Assembly (NCBI GenBank): GCA_030560485.1
Contig: JAKTTS010000185.1
Location: 1-27,059 of the forward strand
DNA: 27,059 nt
Reading direction: 5' to 3'
Source: Ascoidea tarda (nom. inval.)
Taxonomy: Eukaryota > Ascomycota > Saccharomycetes > Ascoideales > Ascoideaceae
Under the pieces are notes generated by a model. The model was not told the DNA's origin and made no database searches. It saw nothing but the letters and a program-made list of their open reading frames with translations. Positions 1 to 10,222 of the stretch are shown here, in pieces; position 1 is the first letter of the stretch; each line of letters starts with the position of its first letter. The position numbers were made by a program, and so were the translations under genes.

Positions 1-2351
1 ATCAAAATCAAAATCAAAATCAAAATCAAAATCAAAATCAAAATCAAAATCAAAACCAAAACCAAAATCAAAACCAAAACCAAAACCAAACCGTAAACAA
101 TAACTCTATTCAAAATTACAACACAAGCTCTAACCCAACCATCAAAAGAAATAACATTCAAAGACTCAATTCCTATCTCACAAACCCAAACATAAACCAG
201 CTAATTAACAACAGCATGAACCATTCAAACTACAACTCTGACGCTGAAAACGATAACAAAAGCATTCTAAGTCCTGCTGATGTTCTCTCACCACCACCTC
301 TTCTCACCACCACCTCAAACTTCAGCAGTACTCTCAACACCCTTGCCAACAATTCCAATGGCCCTCCTTCAGCATTTTCCAGAAAGTTCTTCATGACAAC
401 TCCCATCTTAGCTCGCAGAAACTCCAATAGAGTTCAAAGTGGCATCAGCGACCCATCAAAACCACAGACTCTATCCTCTGTTGCCTCACCCAATGCAAAC
501 CAAATGCTGTCCTCAACGAAAAAGAGACTCTCTCGAACAAATCTCTCCAACTTGGCTCTCACAAATCCAAGCATCATCAATTTGATCCAGGAACACAATC
601 CACGCAGGAACAGCAGCTACTCCTCCAATATCAAACGATATCACTTCAACCCCAGCTCTGGAGAATCCGACAGCGATTCCTTTGAGAATGAGTTTTATAT
701 CAACGAAAACACCCCTTTGAATCTCGATATCAATTCTGTCAAGGGCTGTCAAGATCAAACTCAACCTCAACCTCAGTCTCAACCTCAAGGGCAAGGTCAA
801 GGGCAAAGTCAGAGCCAAGATCAAGATCAACCTCAAAACCAATCCCAAAATCAAAGTCAAAATCAAAATCAAACTCAGGACCCAGGTCAATCTCAATGTG
901 AATCTCAAAACCAAAACCAAAACTCTCCTTCAATACCAAACTCTCCTCCACAATCACAACCAAACAAACGACTCCTGTCAAATATCAACAATAATCAAAA
1001 CTTGACTTTCCACGAAACCCTTTCAAAAATAAGTGCTAAAGATACATATAAAGGCGCCCGTACTCGTCCAAATTTAAATATAAACACCTCAAACTATGAC
1101 AAAACTGCTATGAATTCACCAATGAAAACTCCCTTAAAATTTGCCTCTCGAAGAACAAACAGTTACTACTATGGTGCAACTCCCCAACAGCCACCCAACA
1201 ACAATGGTTCTTATTTACTTACTCCCTCACTTTTAAATGGTGACACATTTTATAATGCCAAATCCAATAATCCCACCGATAATGGCAATAATTCTTCTAT
1301 CGATTTACCTTTCTCAACTCCATTAAATTCAAGACCAAGATTGATAAGAATCGATGAAAGCAATAATAATAATAATAATAGATATTACAAATCTTCTCCT
1401 AAAAAAAACCATAATTTTTTATTAAGACTATTTTTAAATATGCTAATGTTTTTGCTTGTTACTTTAATTTTTTTATTTTTTATAACTTATACTCATTTAA
1501 GCAAACCTTTAAATCATTTAAAAATCGACAAAATTAATCATGTTTTAAATGCCGAAAATCTTTTAATGTTTGACTTGAATATAGAAGCTTATAATTCCAA
1601 TTGGAATGATATTAAAATATTTCATGCTGATTTGGATATTTTTGCTAAAACTGCTTATGCAAATGATCCCGATGATCCCGAAAACGATAATGGTGAAAAA
1701 GATAAAGACCCAAGGAATTTAGATGGACCCATTGAAGAAACAGTTTTATTGGGAAATGTTTTAGAATTAGATACTCCATTCGATTTTCCTGGTGTTGTTT
1801 CATTTGGAAGTTTATTTAATTATTCAACAGATATCCCCGAAGTTTATAAAAGCACTGGTCAAGTTAAATTAGTTAATCCATGTGCTCCCATAAATGATGA
1901 TAAGAAACACACCATTGATGATGGTAGTCAAACTGATCCAATCGATCATGATCCCGATAAACATCATCATGATGATGAAGATGATGACGATGATGGTGGG
2001 GATGGTGGAGATGATGATAATGATCTGTTTGATTTCTCAAAATTTTTAAAAAAACTAAGAAAGTTTATTAGAGAAAAACTAGGCAATTTTTGTTTAAGTG
2101 AAGATTGCTCAGATAGTTTTGATGATTTAAAATTAACTAAATCTGAAAATTTTAATATACAAAACTCGACCAAGTTTGATCTAGTTTCTACATCATACAA
2201 TCACTTAGAAAAACCAGAAATTAGATGGAAAAGAATTTCATCTCATCCCTATCTTTTAATTGTCAGAGGAATGCTTAAATATAAATTACCACTTTCAAAC
2301 ACATGGAGATTAATTAGTATTTATGAAACAATAAATGTGAATGACTCCTAA
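1..2351 (+). CDS. VAC7: Vac7, vacuolar membrane regulator of PI(3,5)P2 synthesis (5'-partial)
   Basis: Vac7 is a vacuolar membrane protein that activates the Fab1 lipid kinase complex, which makes PI(3,5)P2 and controls vacuole size and inheritance. The frame is open from base 3, with no ATG before 216, so the true start lies left of the window; 782 residues are visible and S. cerevisiae Vac7 is longer still. The cytosolic N-terminal part is disordered: a pure Gln-Asn repeat at the edge, a second alternating-Gln tract (750-923) and many Ser/Asn/Pro residues. One transmembrane segment lies near nt 1420-1495. The lumenal domain follows, with family-like stretches: DLNIEAYNSNW and DLDIFAKTAYA, then VLLGNVLELDTPFDF, and near the end HPYLLIVRGMLKYKLPLSNT. 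An Asp/His-rich insert (1944-2022) interrupts it. Base composition changes sharply from about 47% GC early to about 20% late. The identification rests on the C-terminal domain and topology and is fairly sure. Confidence 0.86.
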   Translation, partial: QNQNQNQNQNQNQNQNQNQNQNQNQNQNQTVNNNSIQNYNTSSNPTIKRNNIQRLNSYLTNPNINQLINNSMNHSNYNSDAENDNKSILSPADVLSPPPLLTTTSNFSSTLNTLANNSNGPPSAFSRKFFMTTPILARRNSNRVQSGISDPSKPQTLSSVASPNANQMLSSTKKRLSRTNLSNLALTNPSIINLIQEHNPRRNSSYSSNIKRYHFNPSSGESDSDSFENEFYINENTPLNLDINSVKGCQDQTQPQPQSQPQGQGQGQSQSQDQDQPQNQSQNQSQNQNQTQDPGQSQCESQNQNQNSPSIPNSPPQSQPNKRLLSNINNNQNLTFHETLSKISAKDTYKGARTRPNLNINTSNYDKTAMNSPMKTPLKFASRRTNSYYYGATPQQPPNNNGSYLLTPSLLNGDTFYNAKSNNPTDNGNNSSIDLPFSTPLNSRPRLIRIDESNNNNNNRYYKSSPKKNHNFLLRLFLNMLMFLLVTLIFLFFITYTHLSKPLNHLKIDKINHVLNAENLLMFDLNIEAYNSNWNDIKIFHADLDIFAKTAYANDPDDPENDNGEKDKDPRNLDGPIEETVLLGNVLELDTPFDFPGVVSFGSLFNYSTDIPEVYKSTGQVKLVNPCAPINDDKKHTIDDGSQTDPIDHDPDKHHHDDEDDDDDGGDGGDDDNDLFDFSKFLKKLRKFIREKLGNFCLSEDCSDSFDDLKLTKSENFNIQNSTKFDLVSTSYNHLEKPEIRWKRISSHPYLLIVRGMLKYKLPLSNTWRLISIYETINVNDS
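3..89 (+). repeat. Hexanucleotide CAAAAY repeat coding for (Gln-Asn)n in VAC7
   Basis: Twenty-nine consecutive codons alternate CAA with AAT or AAC in the VAC7 frame (15 Gln, 14 Asn). The repeat runs off the left edge, so its full length is unknown. At DNA level it is a near-perfect 6-bp microsatellite with T/C variation at one position. Confidence 0.95.
750..923 (+). repeat. Degenerate hexamer (CAA NNN) tract coding alternating Gln
   Basis: Nearly every second codon is CAA or CAG, alternating with Pro, Ser, Gly, Asp, Asn or Thr codons. It looks like an older, diverged expansion of the same kind of 6-bp repeat seen at the start of the window. It lies in the cytosolic, disordered part of Vac7. 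Confidence 0.85.
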
Positions 2352-4468
2352 ACTCACTTTTTTTTTAAATTTGTTTATCCTTTCAAATTCTTCAATCCAC
2401 ATTTTTTTTTTCTACCAAAATCTCATTTTTTTTTTTGCTTTCATTATTATTTCATAAGTTGTCTAAACTTTGACAATTGTATTATTTGATCTATTTCAAA
2501 TTCATATAAATATATTTATTTGGTTTGTTTTTATTTTTTTTTTTCTGGTTGAGTTTTCAGTGGTGCTTGCTTTTCCTTCTTTTTTTTTTACAAAATATCC
2601 AAAACTAAAAATTAAAAAAAAAACAAAAAAACATAAAAGAATAAAAAAATCTTTTTAAAAAATATAAAAACATAAAAACTTATAAAAAAACTAGACACAA
2701 AAAGACTAAGAATAACGAATATGTATTATATCTTTTTTTTCTTGCTGGTCATTTCACTCATATTTCTTTACACATTTTTTTTTAATACAAATTACTTTTT
2801 TTTATTTTATTCATATTTTTGGGGAGTTTTTTTTCTTGACCTTTTTTTTACTACTTTTTTTGGGGTGAAATTATCAATCAAAATCATTAACTAAGAATTA
2901 TTACAATATGGGAATTCGCAGCTAAACATCAATATTACATTTCCCAAATAAAATTGAGATTAACAATTATTGAAATTGAGAGTGGTTTTAAATTTTACAA
3001 GGATATGAGCATGCTGCTTTTCTACAAGACGTCTAAATCAGCCATAGAAAAGCTAGACTTACCTAATTATTAGTCAAATAAACCATTTTCTTATCTACTA
3101 TCGCACGTAAATACAGTAATACAAGATAATTTGAATATTCCAACAACACCACCTTCATTGATAGCTTGATTATATCGAAAATCTCGCTTTGGAATCTCGC
3201 ACACAAAAGCCGGGTATTGAGATTTCTCCATTTGAGAAGCAGCTTCTGAGTCTGTTCAGGAAGCAGAAACAGCAGGCTTTGGAAGCGTGGTGCTCTGCTC
3301 TGAGATGTTTGGACCTAGAAGGTTATATGGTGCTGCTAAAGGTAATGAAACCTCCCTGCCGTTTATTTTGCCTTGCGTAATGCTCTCGCTCTCAGTGCTC
3401 AGTTGGCTCTGCTCCCAATTGTTTGCAAGGCCCTGGCAATGAGAACAACTTGACTACTTTGCAATTGATTGTTGTTGTTGCTGTTCAGCTCTGGTTGTTG
3501 CTTTTTCTCCGGATAACATGAGGCCTCAGTTTAGGAATGTGTTGCTGTAATAGAGTGGTTATCGACTGGTCATTCAATGTCTAGCTATATCACACTATTT
3601 TGCTATATAATATATGAAAGCTCAGATCTATTTTCATCAATACTATCAATTTAAAATGCAAGCTTTTTTTTACAGTAATTTTCAACCTACGAGTTTTTTT
3701 CATATCTGTGTCTATTAACTTTAAGGACAATTATAGAAAAAATCAAATTTATATTCACTTATGCTGATAATTGAAATGTGCTATTGTTGATAAAAATGGG
3801 AGCTATCTTGCAATAACATTTGATTTCAAGCTTCCTACAAGTTCTAAAACAAGGATATATTTGTTCAAAATAGTTGTGGTGTTTTGCTTTTGCTATTGAA
3901 ATTTCTGCTTTATTTTTAGGTTTATTTCAATGTATATTGTTTTTAAGGTTTGTGTTCGGGAAAGTTAAAATGGGCTCAATATTTATATTATGATCACAAA
4001 TTGGTCTCAATGATATAATCACAAAAATCTGACAAGTTATCAAAGAAATTATTGAATATTGGTCAAATTTACCAATGTTTCTGTGTACAATTTATGAAAT
4101 TAAAAAACAAAATTTGAGAACAATGTTGAATTTTTATCAAAAAGAGTGCGTTGGATTGAGGATTGAATAATTTATAAATCAAAAATTAAAGGCTTTGTTT
4201 CAATTTACTCTAAAAATCTTTTATTTTTTTATTTTTTTTGATTCTGGTCCCCATTTATTTTTTTTTTTATCAAGTTTTATTATTCAATTACTAATATCAA
4301 TTAATTTGGAATCTAATCAATCAAAAGTGGTATTCCTTGTTGTTTTTTTGAAAGAGAAACAGAGATTATAGAAAAAGAAAAATTTATATAAATTCGTCTT
4401 CTTCTGCAATGTTTAGTTGTGATAAAATTGTTTTAATTCATAATTGTTCTCAGCTTTGATTATTCTAA
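2352..4468. other. 2.1-kb intergenic region, VAC7 3' side and OPT promoter side
   Basis: From 2352 to about 2870 there are long T and A runs, as expected of a yeast 3' flank. From about 3180 to 3560 GC rises to roughly 48-53% in the 60-base rows I counted, against about 22% in the row at 3721. No tRNA, snRNA or convincing ATG-started gene was recognised. The reading frame at 3189-3380 has a TTG as its first possible start, and short ATG frames at 3305-3442 (+) and 3519-3454 (-) match nothing I know. From 3560 to 4384 it is plain AT-rich sequence. Confidence 0.7.
4385..4392 (+). promoter_or_regulatory. TATA box of the OPT transporter gene
   Basis: TATATAAA lies about 77-84 bases before the ATG at 4469, a normal distance for a yeast TATA element. 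Its role is inferred from position. Confidence 0.45.
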
Positions 4469-7075
4469 ATGACAATCCAAAAAGAAAATTACACTCAAGA
4501 TATTTCATTTAATGATCTCTCGAAAGTTGAAGCTATTTCCGTCGAAAAAGAGGTTAAATTTGAAAAAAATTTTGATTATATTGGAACATTTAAAAAGGAA
4601 AATATTAAAATTTTGTTGGAAAAAACTGGTCATGGTACAGATGATACTTTGGTTCAAAATTTGCCTGATGATACCGAGTTTATCTTGAACAAGATTTATC
4701 AATTGACTGTTGAAGAATCAATAAAGATTTTAGAAAATGCTATTGAATACCACAATGATGACCCAAATTTTCCAAGCGATGATTATGAATTAATGAAAAC
4801 TTTGGTTAGAAAATCAGACTTAGAAAAGGATAAAAATGAAGATGAAATATTTCAAATCAAATTGCTTGCCTCTTTAATCCATTACCTTTCTCCTTATCCC
4901 GAAGTTCGTGCTGTTACAGATCCATTCGATGAATCTGACATACCAATTGAAACTATTAGATCATATACTTTAGCTATTCTTTGGGTCCTCATTGGTTCTG
5001 GGGTCAATGAATTTTTTTCACATCGTTATCCATCAATCTCTTTGTCATCATCTGTTATTCAAATTTTAATGTATCCTTGTGGTAAATTTTGGGCATGGTG
5101 TGTTCCTGATTGGGGTTTTACTTATAAAGGAAAAAGAATTTCTTTAAACCCTGGTCCTTGGACTTATAAAGAGCAGATGTTTTCAACTTTATTATATGCA
5201 ATAACCTCGCCAGGTGTTTATATTACTTATAATGTTGTGGTTCAAAAATTGGAAATTTTTTATAACAACAAGTGGTGTGATTTTGGTTTTCAATTCTTAT
5301 TGGCAATGTCTACTCAGTTTCTCGGATTTGGTATTGCTGGAATTTTGAGAAAGTTTGTTGTCTATCCTGTTAGAGCTATGTGGCCAACAATTTTACCAAC
5401 ATTAGCTTTGAATCGTGCTCTATTAAAACCAGAAAAAAAGGAAAGGATTCATGGCTGGAAATTGACCAAGTATCAATTTTTTTTTATTTTCTTCTTATTC
5501 ATGTTTTTGTATTTTTGGCTTCCAAATTATTTATTTCAAGCATTATCTTATTTTAACTGGATCACTTGGACTGATAAAAATAATTTCAATTTGGCTGTTA
5601 TTTGTGGTCAAGTTCTTGGTCTTGGGCTAAATCCTATTCCAACATTTGATTGGAATGTTGCAAATTACTTGACACCTTTAACTGTTCCATTTTTTGCTAA
5701 CATGAATATTATTGTGGGCATTTTTTTGGCATTTTTTGCTATCATCTGTGTGTATTATAACAATTACTATTGGTCTGCTTATTTGCCTGTTAACTCAAAT
5801 GCTATTTTCACAAATAAAGGTGAATCATATCAAGTAACTCGAATTCTTACAAACGGGCTACTTGATAAACAAAAATATCAATCTTATTCCCCACCTTATT
5901 ATACTGCTGCAAATTTAGTGGTTTATGGCGCTTTTTTTGCAATTTATCCTTTTTCATTTATGTATACTTGTTATATCGAGCGAAGATCTTTGTTAGAATC
6001 ATTGAAGCAAGTAAAAAAAACAATTCAAAATTGGAAAAGGTCTAATTTTGAAGGATTCACTGATCCACATTCTCGAATGATGGCCAAGTACAAAGAGGTT
6101 CCTGACTGGTGGTTTTTGATAATTGTTATTGTATCCTTGGTTCTTGCAATTCTTGCAGTTAGTTTATATCCCACGCACACTCCTGTTTGGTTAATATTTA
6201 TGGCATTTGGCATGAATATCGTTTTCCTTATTCCATTTGCACTCATTTATTCAACGACAGGATTTTCATTAGGTTTAAATGTTTTAGTTGAATTAATTTG
6301 CGGTTATGCTTTGCCTGGAAACGGGGTTGCATTGATGACAATTAAAGCATTAGGATATAATATTGGTGGTCAGGCTGACAACTATATTTCTAATCAGAAA
6401 ATGGCCCATTATTCTAAAATTCCACCATTAGCTTTGTTTCGAGGGCAGATTATCACAACAACTATTCAGGTTTTGGTTGTATTGGGTGTTGTGAATTGGC
6501 AAATTAGCAATATTGATAATTTTTGTCAGCCTGGTCAAAAACAAAGATTTACCTGTCCTTCAGAAAAGACGTTTTATTCTGCATCCGTATTTTGGGGTGT
6601 TATTGGACCAAAGAGAGTTTTTAGTGAAATATATCCTTTATTGGAGAAATGTTTTCTTATTGGATTTCTTTTAGGGATCTTTTTTATTTTGGTTAAAAGA
6701 TTTTTACCAAGATATTTTCCAAATATAATTCAGCCAACCCTTATTATGGGAGGTTTCATTCAAGTTTTTGCACCATATAACTTGATGTATGTTATTCCAG
6801 GAATTTACTTATCATTTACCTTCATGTACTATATCAAAAAACACTACCTAGCCTGGTTTGAGAAATATAACTATGTCTTAGTAAGTTCATTTGATGCTGG
6901 TGTTGCGTTCTCTGCTCTAATAATGTTTTTTGCAGTTCAATATCACAACATTAATGTTAACTGGTGGGGAAATCTGATTTCATTTGAAGGTGTAGATGGA
7001 GGTGTTGGAAGACAGTCATTATTGGATGTAGCTTCAACAGCAAAAAAGTATTTTGGGTACGATAACTGGAGTTGA
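4469..7075 (+). CDS. OPT2: OPT-family oligopeptide transporter, Opt2-like
   Basis: A proton-coupled plasma-membrane or endomembrane transporter of the oligopeptide transporter family, whose members carry small peptides, glutathione or metal chelates. The 868 residues match the family's usual length; S. cerevisiae Opt2 is similar. A hydrophilic N-terminus of about 165 residues carries the signature SPYPEVRAVTDPFDE (141-155). Then come many membrane segments, the NPGPWTYKEQ motif (227-236) and the KIPP motif near residue 650 in AHYSKIPPLALFRGQ. All three are diagnostic of OPT proteins. The first ATG was taken as the start because the TATA box and an AT-rich leader precede it. The likeness to Opt2 rather than Opt1 is by eye from the N-terminal signature and is less sure; the substrate cannot be read from sequence. 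Its terminator region converges on the MFS gene. Confidence 0.9.
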   Translation: MTIQKENYTQDISFNDLSKVEAISVEKEVKFEKNFDYIGTFKKENIKILLEKTGHGTDDTLVQNLPDDTEFILNKIYQLTVEESIKILENAIEYHNDDPNFPSDDYELMKTLVRKSDLEKDKNEDEIFQIKLLASLIHYLSPYPEVRAVTDPFDESDIPIETIRSYTLAILWVLIGSGVNEFFSHRYPSISLSSSVIQILMYPCGKFWAWCVPDWGFTYKGKRISLNPGPWTYKEQMFSTLLYAITSPGVYITYNVVVQKLEIFYNNKWCDFGFQFLLAMSTQFLGFGIAGILRKFVVYPVRAMWPTILPTLALNRALLKPEKKERIHGWKLTKYQFFFIFFLFMFLYFWLPNYLFQALSYFNWITWTDKNNFNLAVICGQVLGLGLNPIPTFDWNVANYLTPLTVPFFANMNIIVGIFLAFFAIICVYYNNYYWSAYLPVNSNAIFTNKGESYQVTRILTNGLLDKQKYQSYSPPYYTAANLVVYGAFFAIYPFSFMYTCYIERRSLLESLKQVKKTIQNWKRSNFEGFTDPHSRMMAKYKEVPDWWFLIIVIVSLVLAILAVSLYPTHTPVWLIFMAFGMNIVFLIPFALIYSTTGFSLGLNVLVELICGYALPGNGVALMTIKALGYNIGGQADNYISNQKMAHYSKIPPLALFRGQIITTTIQVLVVLGVVNWQISNIDNFCQPGQKQRFTCPSEKTFYSASVFWGVIGPKRVFSEIYPLLEKCFLIGFLLGIFFILVKRFLPRYFPNIIQPTLIMGGFIQVFAPYNLMYVIPGIYLSFTFMYYIKKHYLAWFEKYNYVLVSSFDAGVAFSALIMFFAVQYHNINVNWWGNLISFEGVDGGVGRQSLLDVASTAKKYFGYDNWS

Positions 7076-7680
7076 TAATATGGAGGAATAATTAGATAAG
7101 AACATGATTGTCTGCTTGTGTTTTTTTTAAAAGAAATTTTATTGAGTTTTTTATTGAACTTTTTGTTGAACTTTTTGTTGAATTTTTACTTTATCTATTT
7201 TTATTTAATTATTTATCTATCTTTAAGAAGTTGAATTTTAGAAACAAAATATTGTTCTTGATAGAAGTTGATTCCAAATTTTATTTATGCACAATCTTTA
7301 TGTCTGACTCACATGAAAATCTTAAAAATATTTTTTAATCTTATTCTCTTATCAGTTCAGATATAACGAGATTGATAATTTTAGCAGAAATAAATAGGAT
7401 TTATAGTTTTTCGAATGGCAATAGTAGATCAGTAAAGTTATAAAGATAAAGTTTGATTTTATTTACCCGATTCAATCGAAAATCGATAATAATAACAATA
7501 AATTAAATATATATAGAAATTTGATAAAGAAAACAGGAACAAAAAATGGTTGAAAAACTAAGCTGATAAATTAAAGTTCTTCTAAAAACTTATTAGACAA
7601 AAGAATGAAAAAAACCCAAAAAAAAGACAGAAAAAAAAGCAGTGAAAACTGGAAAATTAAATGTGTAATAAAAAAAATGC
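7076..7680. other. Convergent 3' flanks of the OPT and MFS genes (605 bp)
   Basis: Very AT-rich. It holds a short tandem array (about 7141-7185, TTTTTGTTGAAC-like 12-bp units, three copies with small changes) and A/T runs on both strands suited to polyadenylation signals. The open frame across 7108-7338 starts with TTG and only reflects the low-complexity array. I see no gene here. Confidence 0.75.
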
Positions 7681-9243
7681 TTAAACAGCTCTTTGTTTAC
7701 TTGGTTCAAATGGAAACAATAAAGCAGCAAGACCAATGACACCAATTGCAGCACCACAAACCCAAATTGGAACCGAACTGGAAGTGTCACCATAATAGGC
7801 AATAACAGGAACAATAATACCAGCAACTCTATTCATAACTAAAGATAAAGATGAGCCAGTGGCTCTGCAAGTACTTGGTAAAACTTCAGGAGTGAAACCA
7901 TAGAGACAACCATAGTAAATATAGATACAAATATAAGAAGCACAAGCAAACCCAACATTTGCAGCTCTTGTTCTAACAGATGTGTAAGCAAATAAGAAAA
8001 CCATTGAGGAAAGACCACCGACACATAAAGTACCTCTTCTTCCAACTTTTGGAGTCAAAATCAAAAGAGTAGCTAAAGCAGGACCAAAGATGGAAACAAA
8101 TGTTGAAATGGTGGAATCACCATAAACACCATTAACAGTACTTGCGCTGGTGGTTGCACCTCTAGTAGCTAAATAGACTGGTAAGAAGTTTGCGTAAAGA
8201 GAATAACAAATACCAATTAAAAACCATGATAAAAATAATAAAATAGTATTTCTTGCCATCAATCTTGTGGAAAATAGTTCTTTAATGTTTTTTTTACTTT
8301 CAATTAAAAAAGCACTAACACTTGGTTTATTCAAAAAATCTTGTTTATTAACTTCACCACATTCTTTTAATTGTTCAACAGTAAGAGAGCAAGTTCTGTT
8401 GTATTTTTTAGCAACGCTTTGTAAAAGAGCAACAGCTTCTTCGTCTTTACCAATCGTGATTAAAAATTTTGGAGATTCGTCCAATTTAAAAACAAATAAA
8501 CGACAACAGGCTAGAACAAATACAATTGCAGAATTGATATACCAAACATATCTCCAACCTCTGTTGATGTGCGATGGACAAAATTCAATACTTGAACAAC
8601 TGTTATTGGGAAGCATGCCCCATGCAACAAACATACCAATTGTTTGGCCGACAGCCCACCAACAAGCAAAAGTTGTTGTTAAAAATTGCCATTTAAAGGG
8701 CAAATATTCTAGGAAAACAGTTGCATCAATTGCTAGGTTACCACCTAGAGCAAATGAACTTAAGGCCAAAAAGATACAGTAGGTTGAAAAACTGCTCATC
8801 GCACCAACTAAGAAACTGAAGATGGAGGCTAACATTAACGAAGTATTGAATGCAATTTTTCTGCCAATAATATCTGCTGAAACACCCCAGAACACACAAC
8901 CAACCAATAATGAAGCATACAAGACGTGTGTTGAAACAGGATAGGTTTGTCCAAACTGAAAATTAACATAAGTTGCAACAGTACTTTGACACATACCCAA
9001 TAAAGAATCAGCAGCATAACCAAAACCGGCAATACAAAAAACTTTGAAATGATACCAGGTGAATCCAATTTCTTCAAGAGCATCGTTAATTAAATGCATT
9101 TTTTTTGTAAGAGCAATATCACTGGTTGTTAATAAAACCATATCCTTTTGGTTTGAGGCATTGATAGGATCAAGAACGCCATTTTCGAGATCAAGACTAT
9201 TGACTGTTGGAGAAGATTTCTCTTTATTTTCAATCTCAGCCAT
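7681..9243 (-). CDS. Major facilitator superfamily transporter (sugar-porter/SVOP-like)
   Basis: A 520-residue secondary transporter with about twelve predicted membrane helices and cytosolic ends. The loop between helices 2 and 3 carries GVSADIIGRKIAFN, the MFS G-x3-D-x2-G-R-[KR] signature. The matching loop of the second half reads LTPKVGRRGTLCVG. Helix 4/5 has GGNLAIDATVFLEYLP, whose conserved acidic residue is typical of SV2/SVOP-related and phosphate/organic-anion transporters, and the mid-loop contains DESPKFLI, a hallmark of sugar-porter-like members. The ATG is followed by a hydrophilic 45-residue N-terminus, then LEEIGFTWYHFKVFCIAGFG. The substrate is unknown. The gene converges with the OPT gene and shares a long divergent region with RPS6. 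MFS membership is near certain; the subfamily is an inference. Confidence 0.88.
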   Translation of the reverse strand: MAEIENKEKSSPTVNSLDLENGVLDPINASNQKDMVLLTTSDIALTKKMHLINDALEEIGFTWYHFKVFCIAGFGYAADSLLGMCQSTVATYVNFQFGQTYPVSTHVLYASLLVGCVFWGVSADIIGRKIAFNTSLMLASIFSFLVGAMSSFSTYCIFLALSSFALGGNLAIDATVFLEYLPFKWQFLTTTFACWWAVGQTIGMFVAWGMLPNNSCSSIEFCPSHINRGWRYVWYINSAIVFVLACCRLFVFKLDESPKFLITIGKDEEAVALLQSVAKKYNRTCSLTVEQLKECGEVNKQDFLNKPSVSAFLIESKKNIKELFSTRLMARNTILLFLSWFLIGICYSLYANFLPVYLATRGATTSASTVNGVYGDSTISTFVSIFGPALATLLILTPKVGRRGTLCVGGLSSMVFLFAYTSVRTRAANVGFACASYICIYIYYGCLYGFTPEVLPSTCRATGSSLSLVMNRVAGIIVPVIAYYGDTSSSVPIWVCGAAIGVIGLAALLFPFEPSKQRAV

Positions 9244-9996
9244 TTCAATAATATATGAGATGATATTATAAGATAAGTGATAATGTTAGAGACTAAGATA
9301 GAAATATAACTTTAGAAAAATAACTAAAGATTTTCAATTATATTTATATTCATTCAAAGGATTCAGAAGAGAAATTTTAAGTTTTGTTATCTTGTTAGCT
9401 GTATTGACATTGAAATAACAGAAAAGAATATCATAAAATATTGATTTAATAATCATAAAGAAACATACTATGATTGGAATAGTTTAGTAATGTAAGTAAA
9501 CAAAAAAGAAAAGGAAAGAGAAGTTGATAAATCTAAATGAAGGTTTTCATAATAAGGGTTGGGAGGGTCGAACTTTTCAGACATAATTGATAAAGAATGG
9601 AATGAATAACGTCAAGATAGAGGACTTTAATACCAAGTTGATTTAGTCTCTAAAACAAAGACACATACAAGTGAAAAACTATCATCATCAATGAACAACC
9701 GATTATCTTTTGCATAGCTTTGGTGTGAAAAAGATGTATGGAAAGGGTGCTACTCAGTGATAGGTCAAATTAGAGGTGAAAAAGAACGGAAGGCCAGCCC
9801 CGTTTTTGTGAGACATAAACATGATTTGCTTCCGCCATAGAGGAAAAATGGGGCAACTGACAAGGCCCAGTGTGGATGTTAGATGCAGGATTCTTTCAGA
9901 GCAGATCTTGGTTTGTGGGTCGTCGAGAATAAGTCCGAAATCTTTATCAGAAAACAGAATAACTCCAGATGATTGGTTCAAATTGCTTTTTTTTGT

Positions 9997-10020
9997 TAGC
10001 ATACTTGGTAGCATACTTGG
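9997..10020. repeat. 12-bp tandem duplication
   Basis: Two perfect adjacent copies of TAGCATACTTGG, followed by a partial third (TAG, then TGGGTAGTAG). It looks like a recent small duplication in the RPS6/MFS promoter region; no function is evident. Confidence 0.8.
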
Positions 10021-10109
10021 TAGTGGGTAGTAGTTTTGGTGAATTGTTTACTTTTTTCTTTAGTCGAAACTGGTAAGCATAAAGAATATTCTTTTGCGAT
10101 AAAAAAAAC

Positions 10110-10119
10110 ACCCTAGGGT
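10110..10119. promoter_or_regulatory. ACCCTAGGGT palindrome, possible Tbf1-type site
   Basis: A perfect 10-bp palindrome made of two opposed ACCCTA half-sites. ACCCTA-type sequences are bound by the Myb-domain factor Tbf1, which controls ribosomal protein genes in Candida albicans and several other yeasts. It lies about 720 bp before the RPS6 start, rather far, so the assignment is tentative. Confidence 0.3.
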
Positions 10120-10222
10120 TCTAAGACACAAAAGTTATTTCTGCATTCTTTCAGCCAGCGGTTATTTGAAAGTTCATAATAAAGCTTTGAGGTTATTTTT
10201 TATCCCAAGATGGATAATTAAT

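Noticed and set aside
2470-2658. 62-codon plus-strand frame after VAC7
   Set aside because: A low-complexity Phe/Lys product of poly-T and poly-A runs.
8267-8782. 171-codon open frame on the plus strand inside the MFS gene
   Set aside because: It is antisense to a clearly conserved transporter and resembles no protein family.
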